64,000 bases of DNA from assembly GCF_002093665.1 (NCBI RefSeq), contig NZ_MRWE01000015.1, forward strand, positions 54,805 through 118,804. The letters run 5' to 3'. Below are positions 8,435 to 16,789 of this stretch, in pieces. The position numbers and the translations under genes are program-made. Within the stretch, counting starts at the first letter, position 1. Each line of letters opens with the position of its first letter. This DNA is from Rouxiella badensis. Its GTDB lineage: Bacteria > Pseudomonadota > Gammaproteobacteria > Enterobacterales > Enterobacteriaceae. The notes beneath the pieces are model-generated. The model was not told the origin of the DNA, did not search any database, and saw only the letters and a list, made by a program, of their open reading frames with translations.

Positions 8435-9214
8435 ATGTCTAGCAAAAAAATTCAGTGGAACGGTGCCTTACAGCCGGAAGCAGTTGAAATCCTGTCTAAA
8501 GACGGCGGCATGATCGTTTGCCCGACTAAAGTGGGCTACATCATCATGACTTCAGACGCTAAAGGTCTGGATCGCAAGTTTGAAGCCAAAGAGCGTAACC
8601 GTAACAAGCCAGGCGTTGTGCTGTGTGGTTCTCTGGAGCAGCTGAAGTCACTGGCTCAGCTGAACCCTGAGATTGAAGCGCTGTATCAGCAGCACTGGGA
8701 CAAAGACATTCTGTTGGGCTGCATCCTGCCGTGGAAAGAAGACGCCAAGGCACGCATTCCAGACGACGGTTCTAAAACCATGATGATGGACAAGCGCGAC
8801 ACCAGCTGCTTCGTGATCAAATTCGGTAAGCCGGGTGAGATTCTGGCCAAAGAGCTGTGGGAAAACCACGGCAAGTTCTCCTTCGCCAGCTCCGCTAACC
8901 CATCAGGTAAAGGCAACCGCGGCAAGGTAGAAGGCATCGGCGAGCGTATCGAATCACACGCAGACCTGATTATCGAAGCCAACGAATACGTAACCTCGAT
9001 TCAACCGAACGAAACCGAGAAAACCCGCTACGAGCAAGGCGTGATGGTCTCCATGGTTGACGAGAACGGCACGCTGGTTCCAGAGCAGAAAGGCCAACGC
9101 AGCGTGACCCCATGCCCTATCCTGATCCGTAAAGGCCTGGATGTGGATAAAATCATGTCAATCATGTCTGATATTTTCCTGACCTGGGATTACCGTCAAG
9201 GTAACTACTACTAA
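8435..9214 (+). CDS. Stand-alone Sua5/YciO/YrdC-domain protein
   Basis: A 259-residue protein of the YrdC fold, which in TsaC/Sua5 makes threonylcarbamoyl-AMP for tRNA t6A and in HypF handles carbamoyl-AMP. Visible signatures are the nucleotide-site PTKVGYIIMT, the lysine/arginine-rich KERNRNKPGVVL (the KxR...KP motif) and FASSANPSGKGNRG (the SANxSG motif). It lacks the extra C-terminal Sua5 domain. It is longer than TsaC (about 190), with a C-terminal extension of about 50 residues. Codon use looks like that of a well-expressed gene. The genome presumably also has a true tsaC, so a paralogous role is likely. Confidence 0.8.
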   Translation: MSSKKIQWNGALQPEAVEILSKDGGMIVCPTKVGYIIMTSDAKGLDRKFEAKERNRNKPGVVLCGSLEQLKSLAQLNPEIEALYQQHWDKDILLGCILPWKEDAKARIPDDGSKTMMMDKRDTSCFVIKFGKPGEILAKELWENHGKFSFASSANPSGKGNRGKVEGIGERIESHADLIIEANEYVTSIQPNETEKTRYEQGVMVSMVDENGTLVPEQKGQRSVTPCPILIRKGLDVDKIMSIMSDIFLTWDYRQGNYY

Positions 9215-9240
9215 TCCCTGCGGCTACGGTCAGAAATGCA

Positions 9241-9270
9241 CGGGCACCTTCGGGTGTCCGTTTTATTTTT
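9241..9270 (+). terminator. Rho-independent terminator after the YrdC-domain gene
   Basis: The stem CGGGCACC/GGTGTCCG (9241-9248 with 9253-9260) encloses a TTCG tetraloop and is followed by TTTTATTTTT. It lies 26 bases after the stop at 9214. This is a textbook intrinsic terminator for rightward transcription; read leftwards it lacks a U tract. Confidence 0.93.
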
Positions 9271-9276
9271 CAGCCT

Positions 9277-10191
9277 CTAATCAGAAGGCGTGAGGTAAAG
9301 CTGGCGCAACTTTCTCTCGAGGTCGTCCACAAACAGCCTGACGCGCGCCGAGAGGCCGCTGTCCGATTTGAATAAAACCCAGGAATGATAGGTGTCCATC
9401 TTCCAGTCAGGCAACAGCCGCACCAGCTTGCCTTCGTGTACTGACTCCTGAGCAATGTAGTCCGGCAGGTAGGCAATACCGCCTCCGGCCATCGCCGAAC
9501 TCATCAAAGCCACGCTGTTGTTCATTCTGAAACGGCTGCGCACCTCAATATCCAGCTTCTGCTTGTCTTTATAAAAAGGTAATGAAATCGTGTGTGCTGG
9601 CCCACGGAACAGGATGTAGTCGTGGCGCGGCAAATCTTCCGGCTTGGTTATTTTTGCCAGTCGGGCAACGTATTTGGGCGCGGCGTAAAGACCCCAGGTG
9701 ATTGGAATCAAAGGTTTTATCTGTGCGGCTTCCGGCCTGTCGCGGGTGATGACAATCGCGATATCATAGAGCTCATCGGCCATATTGACCGGTCGATCGG
9801 TTAAGTCCAGGTCAACGTTGACGTGAATATTGTTATTTATATAGTGGTTGAGCACCGGAACAACACATTGGCAGCCAAAGGTCACCGGGGCAATCAGGCG
9901 CAGATTGCCCATCGGCTCTTCGTGAAAGTGACGAATGAAATGCTCGGCACCCTTAATCTCATTCAGTATACGATTGCAGTACTGGTAGTAGCTCATCCCC
10001 ACGTCGGTGACCGCGATTTTACGCGTGGTGCGGTTCAACAGCTGCGCACCGAGTCTCACTTCAAGGCTGGCTATTTCTCGGCTCACAGAGGATTTCGAGA
10101 GCCGCAGTGATTTTGCGGCCTCGGTAAAGCTGAGTGTTTCAACCACGCGGGCAAACACCACCATCGCGGTAAGGTTTTCTATATTGTCCAT
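9277..10191 (-). CDS. LysR-family regulator at the 3' end of the Dpg operon
   Basis: A 304-residue LysR-type regulator. The helix-turn-helix is at about residues 10-65 (FTEAAKSLRLSKSSVSREIA), and the rest is a periplasmic-binding-protein-like effector domain. The subgroup features RLGAQLLNRTTRKIAVTDVG and YLPDYIAQE are those of the CrgA/DmlR-like branch. The ATG at 10191 lies 44 bases after the dpgD stop on the same strand, so it is probably the last gene of the dihydroxyphenylglycine operon and a candidate for its regulator. The operator-like palindromes at the other end of the operon (near 18000) are possible binding sites. That link is inference. Confidence 0.9.
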   Translation of the reverse strand: MDNIENLTAMVVFARVVETLSFTEAAKSLRLSKSSVSREIASLEVRLGAQLLNRTTRKIAVTDVGMSYYQYCNRILNEIKGAEHFIRHFHEEPMGNLRLIAPVTFGCQCVVPVLNHYINNNIHVNVDLDLTDRPVNMADELYDIAIVITRDRPEAAQIKPLIPITWGLYAAPKYVARLAKITKPEDLPRHDYILFRGPAHTISLPFYKDKQKLDIEVRSRFRMNNSVALMSSAMAGGGIAYLPDYIAQESVHEGKLVRLLPDWKMDTYHSWVLFKSDSGLSARVRLFVDDLERKLRQLYLTPSD

Positions 10192-10235
10192 CGACCAATC
10201 TAAGGTTTTTTAAAACATAAGATAAAATAACATAA

Positions 10236-11048
10236 TTATCTCCCGCACCAGACAGGATCTCTTTTTTCCAAAAATGCATCAACGCCTTCAACTAAATCCA
10301 GGCTCTGTAAACGCTGCTGCTCGGCGTAGTATTCAGCGGCAAAGGCCTGTTCCAGACTCTTGTCGGCGCTTTCATAGGCAATATTTTTAATCGCCTGAAT
10401 CGCCATCGGTGAACAGCGCAGGATATCTTGCGTGAGCTTATTCACCGCTTCATCAAGATTCTCTTTCGTCGTCACCTGATTCACCAGGCCAAATTCCAGT
10501 GCTTCACGGGCGGTGATCCTTTTACCGGTCAGCAGCATTTCCATCGCCTGTTTAAGCGGCATTTGTCGCGTCAGTCGGAAGATCCCGCCCGCGCCCTGAA
10601 TCAGGCCCAGCTTAGCCTCAGGCAGAGCGAAAACGGACTCCTCCGTTGCAACAATCAAATCGCAGGCCAGCGCCAGCTCAAAGCCGCCTCCGAAGGCATA
10701 ACCGTCGACCTTGGCAATCACCGGTTTATGGATGTCGAAACGCTCGGTAAATCTCGGCCATCCGGCACGACCGCCGCTGCCCAGACTCGACGGTGGCTCA
10801 CCGGCCTCATAGCGCAGCTTGAGTTCTTTGAGATCCTGTCCCACCGAAAAGGCGCGGCCCCCCTCGCCCGCCAGCACCACCACCCAGACATCAGCGTCCT
10901 GATTCACCGTTTCCCATACCGCCAGCAGTTGGCGGTGCATCTCGAGATTCATGGCGTTAAGTACGTCAGGACGGTTAAGGGTGATATACGCCACCCGCCC
11001 CCGTTTTTGGTACTGCACCGCCTGAGGATTTTCATCCTGCTTGGTCAT
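10236..11048 (-). CDS. dpgD: DpgD: enoyl-CoA hydratase-like enzyme of Dpg biosynthesis
   Basis: A 270-residue crotonase-fold protein. The oxyanion-hole segments RAFSVGQDLKEL and KVDGYAFGGGFELALACDL are intact, as are FALPEAKLGLIQGAGG and the C-terminal hydratase helix. In the glycopeptide pathway DpgD, with DpgB, dehydrates and aromatises the tetraketide made by DpgA to give 3,5-dihydroxyphenylacetyl-CoA. Taken alone this could be any enoyl-CoA hydratase. The assignment rests on its place next to dpgC, dpgB and dpgA in the order A-B-C-D known from actinobacterial clusters. The ATG at 11048 has AGGAGAG upstream, 15 bases after the dpgC stop. Confidence 0.85.
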   Translation of the reverse strand: MTKQDENPQAVQYQKRGRVAYITLNRPDVLNAMNLEMHRQLLAVWETVNQDADVWVVVLAGEGGRAFSVGQDLKELKLRYEAGEPPSSLGSGGRAGWPRFTERFDIHKPVIAKVDGYAFGGGFELALACDLIVATEESVFALPEAKLGLIQGAGGIFRLTRQMPLKQAMEMLLTGKRITAREALEFGLVNQVTTKENLDEAVNKLTQDILRCSPMAIQAIKNIAYESADKSLEQAFAAEYYAEQQRLQSLDLVEGVDAFLEKRDPVWCGR

Positions 11049-11063
11049 TACGCTCTCCTGCTT

Positions 11064-12302
11064 TCAACCCAGTTTCGCCTTTTGAGCAAATTTGCCGGTT
11101 TTTTCCCTGACATCGCGAGAATACATTCTGATGACCTGTTCGGTACAGAAGCTCGCCATATAGTGTCTGAAGGCCGATAAAGGCTCTTTCGAAAGCGAAA
11201 TCATTCGCTTATTGGCCGGAACTGCCGGCGCAGCCATCAGTTCGACGGCGTCGGCCAACGCTCCGTCCAGCTCTTGCGACGTCACCACCTGGTCAAAAAT
11301 ATAATCTGAATAGGCAGCGCCCGCATAGATTTGTTCACCATGCAAAATGACCCGCTTGGCAAACCGCTCGGTGGTGGCCGCCGTCAGGCGCAGATTGGAA
11401 ACGCCGGGGATAATGCCCTCTTTGGCGGCAGGCAACGAGGCATAGCTGCCCGTTTCCGCAATCACATAATCGCAGGCCAGGACCATCTGCATGCCGCCAC
11501 CGATGGCAAAAGTATCGACCACCGCAATCCAGGGTTTAACGGCTCTGCTGACAAGATTAGGCGTCGGATATGTCACGCCGTGGATAAGCTTGTTGAGGCA
11601 TGCCATCTCTCGGCCAATGAGAAAACCGGCGTAGGATATTTCGCCGCTGTGCAGCTTTTTCAAATTAATACCGGAGCAGAAGACCCTCTTGCCAGCATAT
11701 TTGGGATGGGTGACTTCTCCTCCGCGCAGTACGCCGACCTTGATATCTGGCGACAAGCAGAGGATATCTATAGCCGTTTCTAAATCATCGACAAATTCCC
11801 CATCTTCGGCGTTGAGATTATGGCCATTGAGGAAGGTGATGACCGCCGCCTCGCCCTCCCGCGTCATCTCCAGCGACGCCAGACGAAGCCTGCCATCGGC
11901 GGCAAACGGCCTCATCAGAGACAGCGAAAGCGCCTTTGGCTCAAGCTGGGCATGCAGCAGGTGTGTTCCATGGTCTTCACTCTGTAGCACCTGCTGCAGG
12001 AACAGTGAAAAACAGTAGTCGGCAACGACGCGCACATCACTGACTGTGGTTTGCGGCGCGAAAAGCACAGAGAACGTCCTTTCAAACAGGTCCGTCACCC
12101 GCAGCGAACGGGAGTAAAGTGCGGTCCAATGCTCATACAGTGCCAACGCATTTTCCTCAAAAAAGGCCTGGATTTGCCTGTCTTGATTGCAGCGTTCGAT
12201 TTGCGTTTCGCTCGGCGTATCCGCCGTCAATGCCAGTTCGGCCAGCCGTGATTTCACCCGTTTGGCCGCGTTGTTTAAGGTTTCAGTTATCAGGTCGGAC
12301 AT
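11064..12302 (-). CDS. dpgC: DpgC: cofactor-free 3,5-dihydroxyphenylacetyl-CoA 1,2-dioxygenase
   Basis: A 412-residue protein: a helical N-terminal domain of about 170 residues followed by a crotonase domain. This long architecture is distinctive of DpgC, which oxidises 3,5-dihydroxyphenylacetyl-CoA with O2, without metal or flavin, to 3,5-dihydroxyphenylglyoxylate and free CoA. Visible crotonase elements are KRVFCSGINLKKLHSG, AVDTFAIGGGMQMVLACDYV and YASLPAAKEGIIPGVSNLRL, the last two shaping the oxyanion hole and pocket. The ATG at 12302 follows GAGAGG, ten bases after the dpgB stop. I could not check individual catalytic residues against the crystal structure by alignment. Confidence 0.9.
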   Translation of the reverse strand: MSDLITETLNNAAKRVKSRLAELALTADTPSETQIERCNQDRQIQAFFEENALALYEHWTALYSRSLRVTDLFERTFSVLFAPQTTVSDVRVVADYCFSLFLQQVLQSEDHGTHLLHAQLEPKALSLSLMRPFAADGRLRLASLEMTREGEAAVITFLNGHNLNAEDGEFVDDLETAIDILCLSPDIKVGVLRGGEVTHPKYAGKRVFCSGINLKKLHSGEISYAGFLIGREMACLNKLIHGVTYPTPNLVSRAVKPWIAVVDTFAIGGGMQMVLACDYVIAETGSYASLPAAKEGIIPGVSNLRLTAATTERFAKRVILHGEQIYAGAAYSDYIFDQVVTSQELDGALADAVELMAAPAVPANKRMISLSKEPLSAFRHYMASFCTEQVIRMYSRDVREKTGKFAQKAKLG

Positions 12303-12312
12303 CGTCTGCCTC

Positions 12313-12954
12313 TCAGCCTTTTCTCATGATTCGGTCGCTGGCCGAAAGCGACAGACCCAGTGTTTCATCGTATGAGGCGGTGCTCGCCTCAAGGATAAGC
12401 TTGCGACGCACGCGGATATCATTAAAGGCGTGTGGATTAAGTCCAAAAATAATGTCTTCGGTCAACGCCTGCGGCTGACTGGCTAGACGATCTAGCAGCC
12501 CATTGGCTTCGGCCTCTTCGGCGGACCAGCGGTTGCCAAGCAGCAGCAGTGAACGTAACCCGTTGGCATTTAACTGCTGGGTCAGGCGGTGAATCAGCAT
12601 CCCCGGTACCGTGACCTCTTTGCCGTTCAAGCCGAAAGAGGACGCGGGGGTTCCAATACGAAGGTCAGAGACGGCCAGTATCGACATCGCTGCCAGCGAG
12701 AGTTCGCCTTCACAGTGAGCAACAATCAGCGCATTGACATTCTCAAGGCGTCGCAGGCTTTTCTCCCATTTGTGCAGCAGCGCAACGTCGGCGATGGCTT
12801 CACCAGCGTCGGCCCCTGAGGTCTTGCCAAAGGTAAAGCCAACGACTTTTACCTGCTCGTCGGCCTCGGCCTGCGCGCAAAGCTGGTTAATTTTTTCGAT
12901 AAGCTCGACCGAAATTGATGCAGTATCTTCGATATTCATGTTCAGACGTTCCAT
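12313..12954 (-). CDS. dpgB: DpgB: enoyl-CoA hydratase/isomerase-like Dpg biosynthesis protein
   Basis: A 213-residue, shortened crotonase-like protein. The family resemblance is clear in the central HCEGELSLAAMSILAVSDLR and SFGLNGKEVTVPGMLIHRL, but the glycine-rich oxyanion loops of ordinary hydratases are weak, as is usual for DpgB. In actinobacteria DpgB improves the rate and fidelity with which DpgA product is converted to dihydroxyphenylacetyl-CoA, together with DpgD. The ATG at 12954 has AGAGGTG upstream. It lies between dpgA (58-base gap) and dpgC (10-base gap). The assignment rests on its size, its weak crotonase signature and the gene order. Confidence 0.85.
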   Translation of the reverse strand: MERLNMNIEDTASISVELIEKINQLCAQAEADEQVKVVGFTFGKTSGADAGEAIADVALLHKWEKSLRRLENVNALIVAHCEGELSLAAMSILAVSDLRIGTPASSFGLNGKEVTVPGMLIHRLTQQLNANGLRSLLLLGNRWSAEEAEANGLLDRLASQPQALTEDIIFGLNPHAFNDIRVRRKLILEASTASYDETLGLSLSASDRIMRKG

Positions 12955-13012
12955 AACACACCTCTTTAAAATGGGTTGAATTCAATCGTGGGTTCAAAAG
13001 AAACGAGGAGCT

Positions 13013-14098
13013 TTATTCGGCCCACTGTACCAAGGCCGTTTCGATGGCCGCGCCGGGTCCCATGGTCATTAGCACCCCAAGGTCACCCTTGTTGGCGGTT
13101 TTTTCATTCTGTAAGCGCTCCAGCGAGAACAGGAAGGATCCGCTGGATAAATTACCGAAATCGTTCAATACGCTGCGCGTATGGCGAAGGTCGTTCTTGG
13201 TCAGCCCCAGATTGATGCAGATGGAGTCGATAACCTTCTTGCCGCCCGAGTGGACAATCCAATGGTCGATATCGCTTACGCTAAGCGACCGTTCGCCGAG
13301 TAGCCTGTTGATGACCTTCTCAACCTTGGAACCCACTACGTAAGGCACATCCTTCGAGAGATAAAAACTGTTCTTGTGCTGCTCGTCGTTCCAGTCGAAC
13401 TTCATCATGCCTATCCCCTCTGACTCCGTCAGGCTGAGCTTGTCGAGCAGTCGAACAGCGCCAGCGGGCAGGATTTTGTCTGCGGGTTCAGACACCACGG
13501 CCGCCGCGCTGGCACCGTCACCAAACAGGCTGTTGACCACCGAGGTCGCTATCGTGCCGTCTTCGAGGTAGGCGGCCGAACAGATTTCGGTGCAAACCAC
13601 GATGGCCAGTTTGCCTGGATTGACCACCGACCAGTTTTTGACCGCATCGAGGCCATTTAGACCCGCAGAGCAGCCCATGCCAACAATATCGATGCGGTTA
13701 CAAAACTCGGAGAGGCCCAGCGACTGACAAAATCGGGCGCTTAATGCCGGTACCAGAAAGCCGGTCGAGGTCACGCAGCAAATGCAGGCGATGTCCTCAA
13801 CGGTTTTACCGATTTTAGTCAGGCATTTATTGATGGCATTCGCACCCAGTTCAAGCGCGGAATATTCATGACGGTTCAGCATTTCACCGTGTGACTCGGC
13901 GTTAGGCTCACTCTTTGCCATCTCTTTTATCGACAAATGACGTTTGCTAATGCCGCTATTAATAAATATCGAGCGAATACGACCGTCTTTTATCCCCAAA
14001 TTGTCACAGACTTCATGCTGGGTATAGGAGGTTTCAGGAACGTCATGCGCACAGGCTAAAATATAGGGGGCATGGGAATCACGGGTATTTATATTCAT
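13013..14098 (-). CDS. dpgA: DpgA: type III polyketide synthase (3,5-dihydroxyphenylacetyl-CoA synthase)
   Basis: A 361-residue chalcone-synthase-like enzyme. The thiolase-fold triad is visible: Cys143 in GMGCSAGLNG, His283 in WIVHSGGKK and Asn316 in NDFGNLSSGSFLF. The C-terminal motif MGPGAAIE is also present. DpgA condenses four malonyl-CoA units and cyclises them to the precursor of 3,5-dihydroxyphenylacetyl-CoA. Type III synthases are uncommon in Enterobacterales. Its place before dpgB, dpgC and dpgD argues for DpgA rather than a chalcone-synthase or PhlD paralogue. The ATG at 14098 overlaps the aminotransferase stop by four bases and has a GGAGAG ribosome site. Confidence 0.92.
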   Translation of the reverse strand: MNINTRDSHAPYILACAHDVPETSYTQHEVCDNLGIKDGRIRSIFINSGISKRHLSIKEMAKSEPNAESHGEMLNRHEYSALELGANAINKCLTKIGKTVEDIACICCVTSTGFLVPALSARFCQSLGLSEFCNRIDIVGMGCSAGLNGLDAVKNWSVVNPGKLAIVVCTEICSAAYLEDGTIATSVVNSLFGDGASAAAVVSEPADKILPAGAVRLLDKLSLTESEGIGMMKFDWNDEQHKNSFYLSKDVPYVVGSKVEKVINRLLGERSLSVSDIDHWIVHSGGKKVIDSICINLGLTKNDLRHTRSVLNDFGNLSSGSFLFSLERLQNEKTANKGDLGVLMTMGPGAAIETALVQWAE

Positions 14099-15336
14099 AG
14101 AAATCTCTCCTTTAAAAACTTGCAGAATTCTCGCGTGCCCTGCTCGATAATTTCAGGCTCGTAATAGCTAAAGGCCAGTCGGATCCCGTTAATCACTTTG
14201 CCTTCTCGTCGAGAGAAATAACTAACCGGCATAAAGGTGACCTGATAATTCTCGACGCAGTGAATTAAATCCTTTGAGGTGATTGAAAACGGTAATTTCA
14301 GGAACACAAAGAATCCACCTTGCGGGGGTTGCCATTTAATTGGCGAGCCATCCAATTCACTTTGCAGCACCTCGACCATGGCATTTCGGCGACGTTGATA
14401 TTCTTCACGGATGGGACGTACCCAAGCCTCCACCGAGTACCCGTAGTGAATTAAAAACCCTGCCACGATTTGCTGATTCAGTGCGCTGGTGCTCAGGCTG
14501 GTGTGGTCTTTAATATGCAGTATATCGGCGCGCGTCGCGGCGTCTGACTGATTAAGGATTAGATACCCCAAACGCAGCGACGGGCACATCACCTTGGAGA
14601 AGGATCCCACGTAGTACACCAGCCCATGCGGGTCCTGCGACTTAATGGAGTGACCGCGCTCTCCGTCAAAATAGAAGCCAGAATAGGTACTGTCTTCGAT
14701 AATCTTGACCCCGTTTTGATGACACACTGCCAACAGCGTTGCCTTCTCAGACTCGGACAAACGGTAAGTCATTGGGTTATTAAAGTCAGGATTGATATAA
14801 AGGAGTCTGGTGTTTTTACCCTGGCTTTTAAACTCGGCGATAAGCGCGGTCAGATTCTCAAACTGGAAAGCGCCCGCCTCGTCACTGACGTCATTAACGG
14901 AGACCGTGACCGACGATTTCCCTAACACGGAAACACAATCATTAAAACCAAAATAGGTTGGCTCAATAATCAATACGCAATCACTCTCCTCGCGTAATTC
15001 ATGCAGAAGAATAAGGTTATAGGCTTCCTGACATCCGTTGGTAATAAAGATGTCATTTTCGGCGGCGTGGATATTTTCATCAATGGATAACCACCGCGAA
15101 ACATGGCCATTAATAACCCCCTGACTCGGCCCATAGGTACACAAATGTTCATTAATGTCTTTCTGATTATGACTAAACATTTCATCAAGCGTATTTTTAT
15201 AGACCTGACGATAGTGTTCAAAATCAAGCAATGCATAAACCTCGGGATTGGGCCTGCCCAATGAGAACGAGCAAGCCTGCGGGTACTTCCTCGAGAGAAA
15301 GCTTACCGTTGATAATATACTCTCTTCGCTATTCAT
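14095..15336 (-). CDS. hpgT: HpgT-type PLP aminotransferase (arylglycine-forming)
   Basis: A 413-residue fold-type I aminotransferase. The PLP lysine is Lys248 in YVGSFSKVMCPSLRLGYL, with upstream NPDFNNPM and EDSTYSGFYFDGE forming the cofactor site. The likely reaction is transfer of an amino group, as from tyrosine in the known HpgT, to 3,5-dihydroxyphenylglyoxylate, giving Dpg. I place the start at the ATG at 15336 (MNSEESIL), preceded by GGAAAT; a longer reading from 15384 would need GTG and lacks a ribosome site. The protein also resembles KAT/MocR-type aminotransferases, so the substrate assignment depends on the four-base coupling to dpgA and on the gene set. Confidence 0.85.
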   Translation of the reverse strand: MNSEESILSTVSFLSRKYPQACSFSLGRPNPEVYALLDFEHYRQVYKNTLDEMFSHNQKDINEHLCTYGPSQGVINGHVSRWLSIDENIHAAENDIFITNGCQEAYNLILLHELREESDCVLIIEPTYFGFNDCVSVLGKSSVTVSVNDVSDEAGAFQFENLTALIAEFKSQGKNTRLLYINPDFNNPMTYRLSESEKATLLAVCHQNGVKIIEDSTYSGFYFDGERGHSIKSQDPHGLVYYVGSFSKVMCPSLRLGYLILNQSDAATRADILHIKDHTSLSTSALNQQIVAGFLIHYGYSVEAWVRPIREEYQRRRNAMVEVLQSELDGSPIKWQPPQGGFFVFLKLPFSITSKDLIHCVENYQVTFMPVSYFSRREGKVINGIRLAFSYYEPEIIEQGTREFCKFLKERFL

Positions 15337-15440
15337 TATTATTTCCAAATTCGTTATTCCGTATTGCAGGCATGGGGGAGCCACGGCGTTGCACCGGATT
15401 AATCGCTTATTTATTTTAAAATGTTACATCAATGGGGTGA

Positions 15441-16682
15441 TTAACTAATAATATCGAATATTTTTCCTTCGCTCTGCCAGGTTAATATTTGCTGGAAATC
15501 CTGCTCCAGTTGCGTTTTATTGTCATTAACCAAATAGACAAATCCCGGCAGGCCTTTGGTATCCGTCGTTTTCTTCACCTGCTGCCCCAGCGTCGGTAAT
15601 CCGAAGAAGTTAGAGAATGAAGGCAGATTTTCGATGGCTTCACGTGCCGGCATTCCCGCCAACAGGCCATCACCGGTAAACAGGAACGACACCTCGGAAA
15701 CGCCAGACAACAGCCTGTAGTCTTTACCCACTAATTCATTCAGGAAACGGCCCGGTTCAAGATACATCTCCACGCAGCGGCTTACCTGCGTATAGCCTAA
15801 ACAGCGTGTGAAAGACTCTTCATTGATAGAAGCGCCCATCAGCCGAGCGTTAGCCTCAATTAATACCGGCCCTTCTGAGGTCAGGATAATCTCGTTATGC
15901 GCCGCGCCATAGTTTACGCCGAGTGCAGACAGTACGTCGCAGGCATAGGATGACAGCAGATGCGCCGTTGGCTCATCGCCGGGGATAAGATGCATACCCT
16001 CAAAATTATAGGCACCGCCGTTAACCCGACTGCGGATCTGTTCCCAGATATCGGTCACGTGATGTTTACCGTTCCAGCTCAGGGTATTAACGAAGTACTG
16101 CACGCCATCAACCAGTTCCTGAATCAGCAGCTCTTCATTCACATAGCCAAGAAGATTCTTTTGACCCAGCTGTTTTGCGGCCGCCTGCGCCACCTCTTTC
16201 GCGTTTTCACACAGCGTAACCCCGTCACTCGCCCCACTGTTTAGCGGTTTGACGATAACCGGATAACCACAGCATTCATTTGCCCAGTTAACCAACGCCT
16301 CTGCCGACGAAGATTTAAACTGTTTGATTGAACGAAGCCCGTTTTCCGCTAATACCTGATGCGAGTGGTACTTGTTTCTTCGCCAGGCCGTGGTCTCAGG
16401 ACTGTTTCCCTCAACAATACCCATCATCGAGGCCAACATGTCGGCCAACTCAATCCCACTGTCAGAGCCAGCAATAACGTAGCGAATATCGTACTTTCTG
16501 AGCCTTGAAACTATCTGCTCGCACGAGCCCTCATACTTTATCGTTTCCACGAACCCGCTGACTCTGGTTTGACGTGTGAAATCATTCCAGACATGAACAA
16601 CGCGGTATCCGCTCTCCATAAACTTCTTCGCCAGCTCGTTGCCGGTCGACAATGCATCAACAATCGCGACTGTGTTTAACAC
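15441..16682 (-). CDS. ATP-grasp carboxylate-amine ligase (candidate Dpg-amide/dipeptide ligase)
   Basis: A 413-residue ATP-grasp enzyme, probably cytoplasmic. The ATP-binding lysine and flexible loop are in PVIVKPLNSGASDGVTL, the adenine-proximal strand is LLIQELVDGVQYFVNTLSW, and the Mg-ligand pair is in GPVLIEANARLMGA (ExN). This is the layout of L-amino-acid ligases such as BacD and DdaF, which join two amino acids through an acyl phosphate. I start it at the GTG at 16682, because a near-perfect AGGAGGAG lies seven bases upstream; the longer reading from 16706 puts that site inside the gene. In this operon the obvious candidate substrate is Dpg. The partner is unknown. Confidence 0.85.
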   Translation of the reverse strand: MLNTVAIVDALSTGNELAKKFMESGYRVVHVWNDFTRQTRVSGFVETIKYEGSCEQIVSRLRKYDIRYVIAGSDSGIELADMLASMMGIVEGNSPETTAWRRNKYHSHQVLAENGLRSIKQFKSSSAEALVNWANECCGYPVIVKPLNSGASDGVTLCENAKEVAQAAAKQLGQKNLLGYVNEELLIQELVDGVQYFVNTLSWNGKHHVTDIWEQIRSRVNGGAYNFEGMHLIPGDEPTAHLLSSYACDVLSALGVNYGAAHNEIILTSEGPVLIEANARLMGASINEESFTRCLGYTQVSRCVEMYLEPGRFLNELVGKDYRLLSGVSEVSFLFTGDGLLAGMPAREAIENLPSFSNFFGLPTLGQQVKKTTDTKGLPGFVYLVNDNKTQLEQDFQQILTWQSEGKIFDIIS

Positions 16683-16789
16683 TCGATCCTCCTCCTGGAT
16701 GGACACCCCGTTTTAAGACATGCCAATTAAAACCAAATAGGTAAAATACTTAAGAAAAATTAATTAATATTGATAGCAAATTGTTAGCA

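Noticed and set aside
10428..11180. 250-residue plus-strand ORF opposite dpgD
   Set aside because: It is antisense to a gene with clear crotonase motifs and has no ribosome site or family signature.
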